From Lachnospiraceae bacterium (GTDB lineage Bacteria > Bacillota > Clostridia > Lachnospirales > Lachnospiraceae): 64,000 nucleotides of DNA. Positions 23,977 through 32,567 of the stretch are shown here, one piece after another (the first letter of the stretch is position 1; each line of letters starts with the position of its first letter). The position numbers were made by a program, and so were the translations under genes. The stretch is taken from the NCBI GenBank assembly GCA_902363555.1, contig CABJAM010000003.1:372001-436000 (forward strand), given 5' to 3'. The notes under the pieces were generated by a model. The model was not told the DNA's origin. It worked only from the letters and a program-made list of their open reading frames with translations, and did no database searches.

Positions 23977-24786
23977 ATGAAAATAAGTGATTGTCTAATT
24001 ATCGTCCGGGGCGGCGGGGATCTGGCTACCGGGACGATATACTGCCTGCATCAGTGTGGTTTTAAGGTGCTCGTGCTGGAGACCGGGAAGCCGACCACCA
24101 TACGCCGCCAGGCGGCTTTCAGTGAGGCTATGTACCAGGGTGAGGCGGTTGTGGAGGATGTTCGGGTGCGCAGAGTGGCTGACCGGGCGCAGATGGAACA
24201 ATGCTTTGCAAACGGGGATATCCCCATGGTGGAGGACGCGGACGGTTCATGGATCGAAGCTTTGAAGCCGGACATTCTCGTGGATGCCATTATTGCGAAA
24301 AAGAATCTGGGAACAAACATAGATATGGCGCCGCTGGTCATTGGCCTGGGCCCCGGCTTTACCGCGGGGATGGATGTGCACGTGGTGGTTGAGACGATGC
24401 GCGGACATCATCTTGGACGGATACTGACCGACGGCAGCGCCATTGCTAATACAGGTGTTCCCGGGATGATCGGCGGTTATAGTAAGGAGCGGGTGATCCA
24501 TTCTCCGGATGCGGGCGTTATGAAAAATGTAGCTGCCATCGGTGATGTGGTAAAGAAGGGAGATATTATCGCATATGTGGACGATACTCCGGTATATGCC
24601 ACATTGGACGGTGTGCTGCGGGGGCTTCTAAAAGATGGCCTGACGGTCACCCGGGGCTTTAAGATTGCCGATATCGACCCGAGACTTTCAGAACAGAAAA
24701 ACTGCGTGACCATCTCAGATAAGGCGCGGACCATTGCCGGAGGTGTGCTCCAGGCGGTATTAATGTATGGAAATATTGAAAAATAG
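23977..24786 (+). CDS. yqeB: Selenium-dependent molybdenum hydroxylase protein YqeB (EF2563 family)
   Basis: A 269-residue protein of the EF2563/YqeB family, the marker of selenium-dependent molybdenum hydroxylases. The N-terminus DCLIIVRGGGDLATGTIYCLHQCGF forms a Rossmann-like glycine-rich loop; the middle holds LVIGLGPGFTAGMDVHVVVETMRGHHLG, highly typical of the family. A C-terminal biotinyl/lipoyl-like strand set (GVMKNVAAIGDVVKKGDIIAYV) is seen. It likely takes part in putting selenium at the Mo centre; its reaction is not known. The start follows AGAGAGGTATTTATA. Confidence 0.92.
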   Translation: MKISDCLIIVRGGGDLATGTIYCLHQCGFKVLVLETGKPTTIRRQAAFSEAMYQGEAVVEDVRVRRVADRAQMEQCFANGDIPMVEDADGSWIEALKPDILVDAIIAKKNLGTNIDMAPLVIGLGPGFTAGMDVHVVVETMRGHHLGRILTDGSAIANTGVPGMIGGYSKERVIHSPDAGVMKNVAAIGDVVKKGDIIAYVDDTPVYATLDGVLRGLLKDGLTVTRGFKIADIDPRLSEQKNCVTISDKARTIAGGVLQAVLMYGNIEK

Positions 24787-24891
24787 GTAATTACGCTGGA
24801 ATTGCTATGCCCATCGGGCATGTACAAAATTAATACCGGCGTATGAGTGCGCTTCATGCTTAAATATATGTATACAAATAGAGGTGTTTGT

Positions 24892-25995
24892 ATGGAAAAT
24901 GATAATATGCAGGGAACGATGCCCGTAAACACGGAAAGCCTTCGTCAGCGGGTATTGCCCGGGGATGGACGGGTCTATTTGACACAGCTTTGCGCCACAG
25001 GTGGCTGCGGGGCTAAGATTCCCGCGGGAAAGCTGGCGGATGTGGTGCGCAGGCTGCCGGTCATAAAAGATGAAAACCTGCTGGTTGGTTTTGATTATGC
25101 AGATGATGCCGGGGTTTACAAGCTCAGCGATGATCTGGCAATGATACAGACGCTGGATTTTTTTCCGCCGATCGTGGATGATCCGTATATTTACGGGCAG
25201 ATTGCGGCGGCCAATGCACTCAGTGATGTGTATGCCATGGGCGGCGTTGTGAAAACTGCTATGAATATCGTCGGTTTTCCGGAATTTCTGGATGAGGAGA
25301 TTTTGGGCCGGATTTTATTGGGCGGCGCAAAAAAGGTGGCGGAGGCCGGTGCGGTTTTATGCGGCGGCCATTCTATTAAAGATAATGAGCCCAAGTATGG
25401 CTTATCGGTGACCGGAATCGTCCATCCGGATAGGATCCTTGCTAATAAAGGAGCAAGGCCGGGAGATCTGCTCATTCTTACAAAAAAGCTGGGTGTTGGC
25501 ATCGTCACCGCTGCGCATAAGGTGGATTTGGACCGGTACGGCGCCTTTGACGAGGCCGTGGAGAGCATGACATTGCTCAATAAGTATGCCTGCGAGTCCA
25601 TGGACGGCTGTGAGGTCCACGCCTGCACCGATGTGACAGGCTTCGGTTTCCTTGGGCATCTTCACGAAATGGCTGAGGCCTCTGAGGTTGGCGTCCTCAT
25701 ATATAAGGAAAGGCTTCCGGTGATCAAAGCCGCATATGATTATGCGAAGGATTTCATTATCACCTGTGCCGCTCAGAGAAACCGGCATTATGTGGGTGAA
25801 AATGTGGAATTTATCGAGGATGATTATGCGTTTGAGGAGCTTATGTTTGATCCCCAGACAAGCGGAGGGCTTTTGATCGCCTGTGACAGCCGCGATGCCC
25901 ATAAGCTATTGGATCAGATCAGAATCCGTCAGCCGTGGGCGGCTATCGTAGGCCAGGTGACTGAAAAAACTGAGCGGCAGATCACGGTGTTATAG
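24892..25995 (+). CDS. selD: Selenide, water dikinase SelD
   Basis: SelD makes selenophosphate from selenide and ATP, the selenium donor for all known selenium uses. The 367-residue product starts at the ATG at 24892 behind AGAGGTGTTTGT. The active site LCATGGCGAKI carries Cys rather than selenocysteine, with the paired Lys. Later ATP-binding strands include TLDFFPPIVDDPYIYGQIAAANALSDVYAMG and TDVTGFGFLGHLHEM. With yqeB, yqeC and yedF nearby, and no selA or selB in this window, the local use of selenium appears to be the molybdenum hydroxylase. Confidence 0.96.
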   Translation: MENDNMQGTMPVNTESLRQRVLPGDGRVYLTQLCATGGCGAKIPAGKLADVVRRLPVIKDENLLVGFDYADDAGVYKLSDDLAMIQTLDFFPPIVDDPYIYGQIAAANALSDVYAMGGVVKTAMNIVGFPEFLDEEILGRILLGGAKKVAEAGAVLCGGHSIKDNEPKYGLSVTGIVHPDRILANKGARPGDLLILTKKLGVGIVTAAHKVDLDRYGAFDEAVESMTLLNKYACESMDGCEVHACTDVTGFGFLGHLHEMAEASEVGVLIYKERLPVIKAAYDYAKDFIITCAAQRNRHYVGENVEFIEDDYAFEELMFDPQTSGGLLIACDSRDAHKLLDQIRIRQPWAAIVGQVTEKTERQITVL

Positions 25996-26101
25996 GGGTT
26001 TTCATATGATTTAACAGGAATCGCACGGATGTACGGGTGGTCATAGATTTTTTTGAAATTTGTAAAAATTATAATATTATGTATGCGAGGAGGATTTGAA
26101 T

Positions 26102-26704
26102 ATGTATTATGTGGATGCGAGAGGGCTTGTGTGCCCAAAGCCGGTAATACTGGCTAAAAAAGCATTACAGGAGCACAGAGAAATTATAATTGATGTGGAT
26201 AATGAAATGTCCTGCGAAAATTTACAGAAAATGGCAGGAGTGATGGACCTTTCCTGTGAGGTAAAAGCGGAGGGCAATGTTTTCAGCCTGACCTTAAAGG
26301 CCTGTAAGGATGATATGAAGACGGATTTAAAGGAAGCTGATGCAGTGCCGGTGACGCCGGCTGTGAATCAGAATTATATTGTCGTCCTATCCTCACAGTT
26401 TGCCGGCTACGGAAATGATGAGCTGGGCGCGGCGCTGATGAAAAGTTTTATTTATACATTGACCGAATCGGAACAGTTACCGGAATGCATGGTGTTTTAT
26501 AACGGCGGCGTGCATCTGACTACGACCGGTTCTGGTGTTTTGGAGGATCTTCATCGCCTGGAGGCTGAGGGGGTAGAGATACTTTCCTGTGGTACATGCT
26601 TAAATTATTATGGCCTGAGCGATGCGCTGGAGGTCGGAAAGGTTACAAATATGTATGAAATCGTCGAACGGCAGCGTCTTGCCGGGAAGGTCATACGTAT
26701 ATAA
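26102..26704 (+). CDS. yedF: Selenium metabolism protein YedF
   Basis: A 200-residue protein with an N-terminal TusA/SirA-like domain (YYVDARGLVCPKPVILAKKAL, with the CPKP motif) and a C-terminal DsrE-like domain (VVLSSQFAGYGNDELGAALMKSFIYTLTE, then VEILSCGTCLNYYGL). This arrangement is the YedF family that goes with selD. It probably handles a persulfide or perselenide carried on cysteine. The start ATG follows GAGGAGGATTTGA. It is the last gene of the selenium block. Confidence 0.93.
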   Translation: MYYVDARGLVCPKPVILAKKALQEHREIIIDVDNEMSCENLQKMAGVMDLSCEVKAEGNVFSLTLKACKDDMKTDLKEADAVPVTPAVNQNYIVVLSSQFAGYGNDELGAALMKSFIYTLTESEQLPECMVFYNGGVHLTTTGSGVLEDLHRLEAEGVEILSCGTCLNYYGLSDALEVGKVTNMYEIVERQRLAGKVIRI

Positions 26705-26770
26705 GAAGCTGTGAAAAAGTTTTACATGACCGCCACAGCTTGTGTAAGATTTAAATAGTAAATGTCGTGC

Positions 26771-26808
26771 TGCTGTTTATGGGATTGCCTGTAAGCAGCA
26801 GTTTTTTT
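26771..26808 (+). terminator. Terminator after yedF
   Basis: CTGCTGTTTA pairs imperfectly with TAAGCAGCAG around a short loop, followed by TTTTTTT. Confidence 0.75.
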
Positions 26809-26817
26809 ATAAATATA

Positions 26818-26846
26818 TTGACAAGTATACTTGGCAGGATTATAAT
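26818..26846 (+). promoter_or_regulatory. Consensus promoter of the membrane protein-XRE pair
   Basis: TTGACA, exactly 17 bases, then TATAAT: a perfect sigma-A promoter. The -35 hexamer overlaps an operator palindrome. Confidence 0.9.
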
Positions 26847-26866
26847 TAAGATGACAAGTAAACTTG
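26822..26866. promoter_or_regulatory. Twin operators CAAGTATACTTG / CAAGTAAACTTG
   Basis: CAAGTATACTTG at 26822-26833 is a perfect palindrome within the promoter spacer; CAAGTAAACTTG at 26855-26866 is a near copy over the transcription start. The centres are 33 bases apart, about three helical turns. They are the best candidates for binding by the XRE regulator encoded in the operon. Confidence 0.8.
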
Positions 26867-26888
26867 GCAATGCGAAGGGGGGTAAATT

Positions 26889-27218
26889 ATGGATAAAGAA
26901 GAAATTCTGGAAAAGAGCAGAGATGAAAATTGGCCGACAGATGAAATGGCCAGACAAAATCGTCTGCGCAGGCTTGTTTTTGGAGATATCGGTGTTGTCA
27001 TATGTGCAGCTATTTTAGCTATTTATAAGGTTGTGTATATGAATGAGGCGCCATGGGATATTATTTCGCTGCTGTTTGCATTTAATTTCTTTGCCACTTT
27101 ATATGATGTATTTACGAGACGGAGGATTTGGGAGAAATTACTTTATCTTCTGTGCGCCTTGTTTTTTCTGGCGGTTAGTGCATACTTTTTTTATAAGTTT
27201 ATGACAGGAGCGATGTGA
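26889..27218 (+). CDS. Small membrane protein (DUF6442-like)
   Basis: A 109-residue protein starting MDKEEILEKSRDENW, then two or three transmembrane helices (GDIGVVICAAILAIYKVVYM; IISLLFAFNFFATLYDVF; LLYLLCALFFLAVSAYFFYKF). The N-terminal KEEILEKSR stretch is a hallmark of a clostridial family always paired with a short XRE regulator. The function is unknown. Its stop (TGA within ATGTGATG) is joined to the start of the regulator. It is controlled by a very strong promoter with two operators, so it is likely repressed most of the time. Confidence 0.8.
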   Translation: MDKEEILEKSRDENWPTDEMARQNRLRRLVFGDIGVVICAAILAIYKVVYMNEAPWDIISLLFAFNFFATLYDVFTRRRIWEKLLYLLCALFFLAVSAYFFYKFMTGAM

Positions 27219-27424
27219 TGGACGACCGATTAATTTTAAAAAACCGATTGAAGGACGTCCGTGGGGAAAAGAATCTGTCTCAGGCTCAACTGGCGGAGCT
27301 GGTGGGCGTTTCCAGGAATACGATCAGCTCCATTGAAACCGGGAAATTCATTCCCACGGCAAAACTGGCATTAATACTGGCCATTGCTCTTGATCAAAAA
27401 TTTGAGGATTTATTTTATTTTTAA
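27218..27424 (+). CDS. XRE family transcriptional regulator
   Basis: A 68-residue Cro/C1-type HTH protein: RLKDVRGEKNLSQAQLAELVGVSRNTISSIETGKFIPTAKLALILAIAL. It is nothing more than the DNA-binding domain plus EDLFYF, the usual end of this small group. The ATG at 27218 is coupled to the preceding membrane protein gene. The twin palindromes at the operon promoter suggest autoregulation. Confidence 0.93.
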   Translation: MDDRLILKNRLKDVRGEKNLSQAQLAELVGVSRNTISSIETGKFIPTAKLALILAIALDQKFEDLFYF

Positions 27425-27472
27425 ATATTACAATAAAGCGGAGTTGTTTCTGACGTGAAACAGCACATACAT

Positions 27473-27530
27473 AATCCCTCTAAGGTGGCAGCTTTTATGT
27501 TTAAGCGGTCCGCTTTAGAGGGATTTTTGC
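27473..27530 (+). terminator. Terminator after the XRE gene
   Basis: AATCCCTCTAA pairs with TTAGAGGGATT (11 bp) around a 31-base loop containing a secondary stem, followed by TTTTTG. Confidence 0.8.
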
Positions 27531-27657
27531 GATAGCAAAGCAATGGTGGAACATAAAAATACGAACATAATACAAAATTAAACATAGAATGTTAACCGAA
27601 TCTTTACCGGACATCTGGTAATCTTATAAAAGAGTGAATGAAAGGATAGGATATCAA

Positions 27658-28347
27658 ATGAGACTGCTGATTATTGAGGACGAACCGGACCTGCGCAGCG
27701 CGCTGTGTGCCGGACTGACGAAAAAAGGGTATATTACAGACGCCGCGGCCGATGGTAATGAAGGCTATGAGCTGGCGCTCGTTAATAACTATGACCTGAT
27801 CCTGCTGGATCTGAATCTTCCGGGGATGGATGGTCTGACGCTGCTGAAAAAAATCCGTGAGAAGGATCTTTTACAAAAGGTGCTGATCCTGTCCGCGCGC
27901 AGTGCTTATGAGCAGCGCATCGAGGGGCTGGATCTGGGCGCAAATGATTACCTTGTAAAGCCCTTTGATTTTGGTGAGCTTGAGGCGCGGGTGCGCTCCC
28001 TTCTCCGCCGGAGCTTTACACAGTATAATACGGTCATCCATTTCGACCGCTTCCGCCTGGATACACGTGTCCGGTTGGTTTATACCGATGATAATGAGGT
28101 GGTCAACCTTACACCCAAGGAATTTTCCATACTTGAATATTTGCTGTTGAATCGGGGAAATGTGGTCAGTGCCGGGGAATTGATCGAACATGTATGGGCC
28201 AGTGATGACAGCCTTTTTTCCAATTCCATCAAGGTCCATATGAGCGCGCTGCGGAAAAAGCTGGCGGCGTACAGCAGCAATGAAATTATTATTAATATGA
28301 GAGGCTCCGGGTACCGTATCAAAAAGCCGGACAATGATCATCTTTGA
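27658..28347 (+). CDS. OmpR-family response regulator
   Basis: A 229-residue regulator: receiver domain (LLIIEDEPDLRSALCAGL, phospho-acceptor Asp in DLILLDLNLPGMDGL, Lys in YLVKPFDF) and a winged-helix DNA-binding domain (EVVNLTPKEFSILEYLLLNRGNVVS to MRGSGYRIKKP). The ATG at 27658 follows AAAGGATAGG. It is translated with the kinase that follows and sits at the head of an efflux operon, so it likely controls that pump in response to an envelope stress or antimicrobial peptide (inference). Confidence 0.94.
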   Translation: MRLLIIEDEPDLRSALCAGLTKKGYITDAAADGNEGYELALVNNYDLILLDLNLPGMDGLTLLKKIREKDLLQKVLILSARSAYEQRIEGLDLGANDYLVKPFDFGELEARVRSLLRRSFTQYNTVIHFDRFRLDTRVRLVYTDDNEVVNLTPKEFSILEYLLLNRGNVVSAGELIEHVWASDDSLFSNSIKVHMSALRKKLAAYSSNEIIINMRGSGYRIKKPDNDHL

Positions 28348-28366
28348 AACGAGAGGAGGTTCCCTA

Positions 28367-29539
28367 TTGAAAAATATATCGCTTCGTATGCGTCTGACCC
28401 TGTATATTGTATTGCTGCTCACCGGTCTTTGCGCCTTACTTACCGCACTTTCCATGTACAATGCCGACCGGTCATTTGTGGTTCCCAATCTGATCAATGA
28501 AGCCGGGGAGAATGAGCAGGAAGAACTGTTTTCGCAGACGCCCGATGGCGCCTATAAAATAGAACTCATCCCCGAAGACGCTGACCCGGCCGGGGATGCT
28601 GATCTTGCAGTTCTGCTGCTGGATGCTCAGACAAGCTTTAAAACCGCCAGTATTTGCATTATGATCGCAGTGATCATTGGAGGAGGGATATTGACATATT
28701 TTATCCTGGGGCGGGCGCTAAAGCCTCTTGGCCGGTTAAGTACTGAAATCGAGAATATGACCGAAAATGGCCTTTCGCAGCCAATCGGTGGCTTTCAGAC
28801 CAATGATGAGGTAGGCTGTCTTGCGGCTTCCTTTAACCAAATGCTCAAGCGGCTGGATAAAGCATTTTCGGATCAGAAGCGCTTTTCGTCGGATGCGGCG
28901 CATGAGCTCAAAACTCCTCTTGCAGCGATCAAAACGAATATTGATGTGCTTCATCTGGATGACCATCCGGCCAATGAGGATTATGAAAAAACGATTCAGG
29001 TCGTAGAAAAGCAGACCGGGCGTATGATTAAGCTGGTGGATAATCTTTTTACTATGACGGCACAGCGCAGCTATGATTTTAACGACACGGTGGATTTTGA
29101 CCGTATGTTTGACAATATCCTTTCGGAGCTCATGCCCCGTATCCGTGAAAAAAATCTTTCAGTGACTGTTCAACCTATGGGGATTAAGACAACGGCCAAC
29201 AGTGTGATGCTCACCCGGGCATTTTCCAATTTAGTAGAAAATGCAGTTAAGTATAATGTGGATGGCGGTAAAATCCAAGTCTGTGCAAGTATCAATGAAA
29301 AGCAGTACACTATATCGGTTTCGGATACGGGTATTGGAATACCGACAGAAAAGCTGGACGACATATTTGCGCCTTTTTACCGTATTGACAAATCCCGCTC
29401 AAAAACCGAAGGTGCCGGGCTGGGGCTGTCCATTGCTTCTGAAATTATCCACAGGCATGGCGGAACGATCACTGCTGCGGTTGAACATGGAAAAACTGTT
29501 TTTTTTGTAACTTTGCCCGTAATCTTTACCGGTTCTTAA
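28367..29539 (+). CDS. Sensor histidine kinase of the efflux locus
   Basis: About 390 residues. I place the start at the TTG at 28367 after GAGAGGAGG. Two transmembrane segments flank a short extracellular loop (LYIVLLLTGLCALLTALSM and ASICIMIAVIIGGGILTYFILG), then HAMP, the HisKA H-box (FSSDAAHELKTPLAAIKTN), the N-box (FSNLVENAVKYNVDGG), and the ATP lid (DTGIGIPTEKL, GAGLGLSIA). The extracellular sensor is only about 80 residues and acidic. It pairs with the response regulator directly upstream. Confidence 0.93.
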   Translation: MKNISLRMRLTLYIVLLLTGLCALLTALSMYNADRSFVVPNLINEAGENEQEELFSQTPDGAYKIELIPEDADPAGDADLAVLLLDAQTSFKTASICIMIAVIIGGGILTYFILGRALKPLGRLSTEIENMTENGLSQPIGGFQTNDEVGCLAASFNQMLKRLDKAFSDQKRFSSDAAHELKTPLAAIKTNIDVLHLDDHPANEDYEKTIQVVEKQTGRMIKLVDNLFTMTAQRSYDFNDTVDFDRMFDNILSELMPRIREKNLSVTVQPMGIKTTANSVMLTRAFSNLVENAVKYNVDGGKIQVCASINEKQYTISVSDTGIGIPTEKLDDIFAPFYRIDKSRSKTEGAGLGLSIASEIIHRHGGTITAAVEHGKTVFFVTLPVIFTGS

Positions 29540-29588
29540 TTCTTACTGCTTTATAATAAAGCCACTGAATGAAGTTATGGAGGCATTT

Positions 29589-31334
29589 ATGAATACAAAC
29601 AAAAAGGATAAAAAGAAACGAATAAAAGTGATTTCCGGCACGATCATAGCTGTGCTTTGTATATGTATAGCCAGCTATGTGTACATAAAGGGCGCCGGAA
29701 AAAGCAGTGAGTCACAGACCCCCTTGAGGGAATACACGGTCCAGCGGGGGGATATCACAGCAGGAGTTACGGGAAGCGGTACGATCAGTTTTGATACCGA
29801 TGCTCAGAATTTCTCAGAGCCCGTCCGGATCAGGGAATATTTTGTGGATAAAGGGGCAAGGGTTAAAAAAGGCGACAAGATCGCGGCGGCCGATTTGGAC
29901 TGGCTCCAGGAAAGGGTTGATGAGGCTTCTGCCGAGCTGGAGAAAGCCGCAAATATGCTGTTACAGGCCGAAAATGCCAAAACAGTCAGTGCGCTGAATC
30001 AAAAGAAGGAGGAGGCCGGAGCGTCATCGGCTATCGCCGGTGCACAAAGTGCTGTCGATCAGGCCCAGCAGGAGGTGGATTCCGTTCGCCGGCAGATCGA
30101 TGGCGTGGATATACAGATAAATGAAATCGACGCCCAGCTTGCGGCGCTGCCGGGCGATGACGCAGGTGCGGAAAACTCGCAGGATCTGCCAAACATCCCG
30201 GAGGAAGCCACGTATGTTCAGGTGAACCCTCTCGAAGATTCTGTGCAGACACAGACTCCGCCGGATATCCCGGAGGAAGCCGTGCTGATGCAGCAGGCCG
30301 CCCTGGAGGAAGCCGGGCCGGGATCGCCGGACAACGAGCCGGAGCAGCCGGACAACGAGCCAAAGCAGTCAGATAACGAGCAGGAGCGGCGGAGTAATGA
30401 GCCGGAGCAGACAGATGCCGGGTCGGAGTCGCCGGACAACGAGCCAGAGCAGCAGGATAGTGAGCCGGAGCAGCAGGATACCAATCCGGAGCAACCGGAC
30501 ACATCCCAGGAGTCTCCGGGAGCATCCGATGATCAGAGGAACGCTCTGGAAGCCCGGAGGGCGGCGTTAAATGCGCAGCGGAAAGAACTGCAGGCGCAGT
30601 TGGAGGATGCGCAGGCTTCCTTGAATGCAGCAATTTCAGCAAAAGAACAGGAGGCGCAGCAATATTATAAAACAAGTGGGATCGATAAGCAGATCGCGGC
30701 CGCTTCCCAAAAGGATTTGGACGCCACGGTGAGCTCTGCAAAGATCGATGTGGATATGGCTCAGAAAAAGCTGGACCGTTTAAAAGCACTTGCGCAGGAC
30801 CCGAATCTATATGCCAGCCGCGACGGTGTCCTTCTTGAGCAGGGGTACACACCGGGGCAGGAGACGACCGCAGATATTGCTGTCGCTCAGGTCGGCGATC
30901 CGTCCAAGATTACCGCACAGTTTTCCATTCCTCAGACAGATATTGGAAAAATAACGGAGGGGCAGGATGTGGAGCTGACATTGGATGCCTTTGGTGACCG
31001 TAAGTTTACGGGCACGGTTGTTGGGCGCACACTGGTGCCGATCAAAGACAGCAGCTCTGTTTCTTATCTTGTCAACGTCAGTGTTGATCCGGAGGATGCC
31101 GAGCTTTTGACTGGAATGACGGCGAACGCCCAGTTTATCATTAAACAGGTAAAGAATGTCTTAAAGCTGTCCAATAAGGCAATCTTTGTGGAAGACGGGA
31201 AGCAGTATGTCCGGATGCAAAATGAGGATAAGACGCTGCGCAAGGTGGAAATTGAAACAGGCTTTTCCGACGGAAAGACAAGCGAGATTACGGGCGGGCT
31301 CTCAGAGAACGATATCGTAGTCGTTGAGAGGTGA
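29589..31334 (+). CDS. Membrane fusion protein (MacA/HlyD-like) with acidic repeat insertion
   Basis: About 581 residues; the extracytoplasmic adaptor of a tripartite-like ABC efflux system. One N-terminal membrane anchor (VISGTIIAVLCICIASYVYI), a lipoyl half (EYTVQRGDITAGVTGSGTISF), a long coiled-coil hairpin, the second lipoyl half (NLYASRDGVLLEQGYTPGQE), and the beta-barrel and membrane-proximal parts (VELTLDAFGDRKFTGTVVG). At the tip of the hairpin, residues about 237-317, there is a Pro/Glu/Asp/Asn/Gln-rich repeat with PDNEPEQ units, which looks disordered and is unusual. The ATG at 29589 follows GGAGG. It overlaps no gene but is tightly followed by the permease. Confidence 0.9.
   Translation: MNTNKKDKKKRIKVISGTIIAVLCICIASYVYIKGAGKSSESQTPLREYTVQRGDITAGVTGSGTISFDTDAQNFSEPVRIREYFVDKGARVKKGDKIAAADLDWLQERVDEASAELEKAANMLLQAENAKTVSALNQKKEEAGASSAIAGAQSAVDQAQQEVDSVRRQIDGVDIQINEIDAQLAALPGDDAGAENSQDLPNIPEEATYVQVNPLEDSVQTQTPPDIPEEAVLMQQAALEEAGPGSPDNEPEQPDNEPKQSDNEQERRSNEPEQTDAGSESPDNEPEQQDSEPEQQDTNPEQPDTSQESPGASDDQRNALEARRAALNAQRKELQAQLEDAQASLNAAISAKEQEAQQYYKTSGIDKQIAAASQKDLDATVSSAKIDVDMAQKKLDRLKALAQDPNLYASRDGVLLEQGYTPGQETTADIAVAQVGDPSKITAQFSIPQTDIGKITEGQDVELTLDAFGDRKFTGTVVGRTLVPIKDSSSVSYLVNVSVDPEDAELLTGMTANAQFIIKQVKNVLKLSNKAIFVEDGKQYVRMQNEDKTLRKVEIETGFSDGKTSEITGGLSENDIVVVER
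30300..30540 (+). repeat. GAGCCGGAGCAG-type coding repeats in the adaptor gene
   Basis: Degenerate tandem units of about 21-24 bases coding for PDNEPEQ, SDNEQE, SNEPEQ, QDSEPEQ and related peptides. All keep the frame. Confidence 0.75.
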
Positions 31335-31338
31335 TGCT

Positions 31339-32544
31339 ATGAGGTTGTCAGAAACACTGCGCATCGTATGGATTAATCTGATGCAGAACAAATTCAAAGT
31401 ATTACTTACATCGCTGGGGATCATTGTCGGCGCGGTAACGATTGTTATGGTGATCGCTATCGGCCGCGGCGGTGAGGCTGAGATCGCAGGACAGTTTAAG
31501 GGGCTCAGCGCTGAAACAATCTACGTAAACCCGGATTATAACCGGGCCTTTGATTCAGGTCTGAACACAGATCAGATTCCAAAGCTGTCTGTTGATGATA
31601 TGAAACAGATGCTTTCCGAAAATAGTTATTTGAATGACATTACAATGCGCATTAATTATTATAAGGATGTTTTTATGAACGGCCAGAAGGATTCCATGCA
31701 GGTCACCGGCGTGCTGGAAAATTATGAGCAGGTTCATAATCTGCCTGTTTCTGAAGGAACAAACATTACCGAGGAGCATGTGGAGTATGAAAATCGGGTA
31801 GCCGTTATCGGCGACGAGCTGGCGCAAAGGTACTTCAAAGGACCCGAGGACGCCGTTGGAAAAACGATTAAGATCGGTGAACAGCAGTACACGATCATTG
31901 GAGTGCTGGAACGCAAGGGGGATGGAATGCAGGGGGTAAACCCGGATGATACGATATTTATTCCTCTGACGACCGGCCAGCGGTATTTTAAGGATGCCGA
32001 CGCCATTCCCCAGATCGTGGCAATGGCCAACAGTGTGAAGGATGTTGCCGCCGCCATAAACCAGCTTCATGGAACACTGGATTATATTCTGGATGATGGC
32101 AGTATCTATAAGCTGGAGGATGCGGGCAGCCGGATCGACGCGGCGATGGAATCGGCCCGGACTATGAATGTTTTATTAATGTCCGTGGCGGCAATCGTAT
32201 TTATTGTCGGTGGTATCGGTATTATGAATGTATTATTCGTCTCCGTCAAGGAACGGACCCGTGAAATCGGTATACTCAAAGCGCTTGGCAGCTCAAAAAA
32301 AGATATTATGAGCCAGTTTCTGCTGGAATCCGTCATCATCAGCCTGATCGGGGGCATTGCCGGTGTGGCGCTGTCCTATGCATGCATGCCGCTGATGGTT
32401 TACACCGATGTACCCGTTTTGCCCACACTGGACGGGAAATTGATTGCATTGTTATTTGCGGTCATCACAGGAACGCTGTTCGGTTTTTATCCGGCCTATA
32501 AGGCATCGCGGCTGAAACCGATTGACGCATTAAATTATGAATAA
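31339..32544 (+). CDS. MacB-like ABC transporter permease
   Basis: A 401-residue permease with an N-terminal transmembrane helix (VLLTSLGIIVGAVTIVMVIAIG), a MacB-type extracellular core, and the FtsX domain with three helices (LLMSVAAIVFIVGGIGIMNVLFVSVKERTREIGILKALGSSK). This is the mechanotransmission type of exporter that works with a separate ATPase. Here the ATPase is two genes downstream, after a lipoprotein gene, rather than adjacent. The ATG at 31339 follows GAGAGGTGATGCT and lies just past the adaptor stop. Confidence 0.93.
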   Translation: MRLSETLRIVWINLMQNKFKVLLTSLGIIVGAVTIVMVIAIGRGGEAEIAGQFKGLSAETIYVNPDYNRAFDSGLNTDQIPKLSVDDMKQMLSENSYLNDITMRINYYKDVFMNGQKDSMQVTGVLENYEQVHNLPVSEGTNITEEHVEYENRVAVIGDELAQRYFKGPEDAVGKTIKIGEQQYTIIGVLERKGDGMQGVNPDDTIFIPLTTGQRYFKDADAIPQIVAMANSVKDVAAAINQLHGTLDYILDDGSIYKLEDAGSRIDAAMESARTMNVLLMSVAAIVFIVGGIGIMNVLFVSVKERTREIGILKALGSSKKDIMSQFLLESVIISLIGGIAGVALSYACMPLMVYTDVPVLPTLDGKLIALLFAVITGTLFGFYPAYKASRLKPIDALNYE

Positions 32545-32567
32545 AAGGAATGAAAGGAAGAATTAAA

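Noticed and set aside
24892..25995. SelD as a selenoprotein
   Set aside because: The active site has Cys (GGCGAK) and there is no in-frame TGA.
30031..30852. Long minus-strand ORF (273 codons) opposite the efflux adaptor
   Set aside because: Caused by the skewed repeat composition of the real gene; Pro/Ala/Ser-rich low complexity with no start signal.
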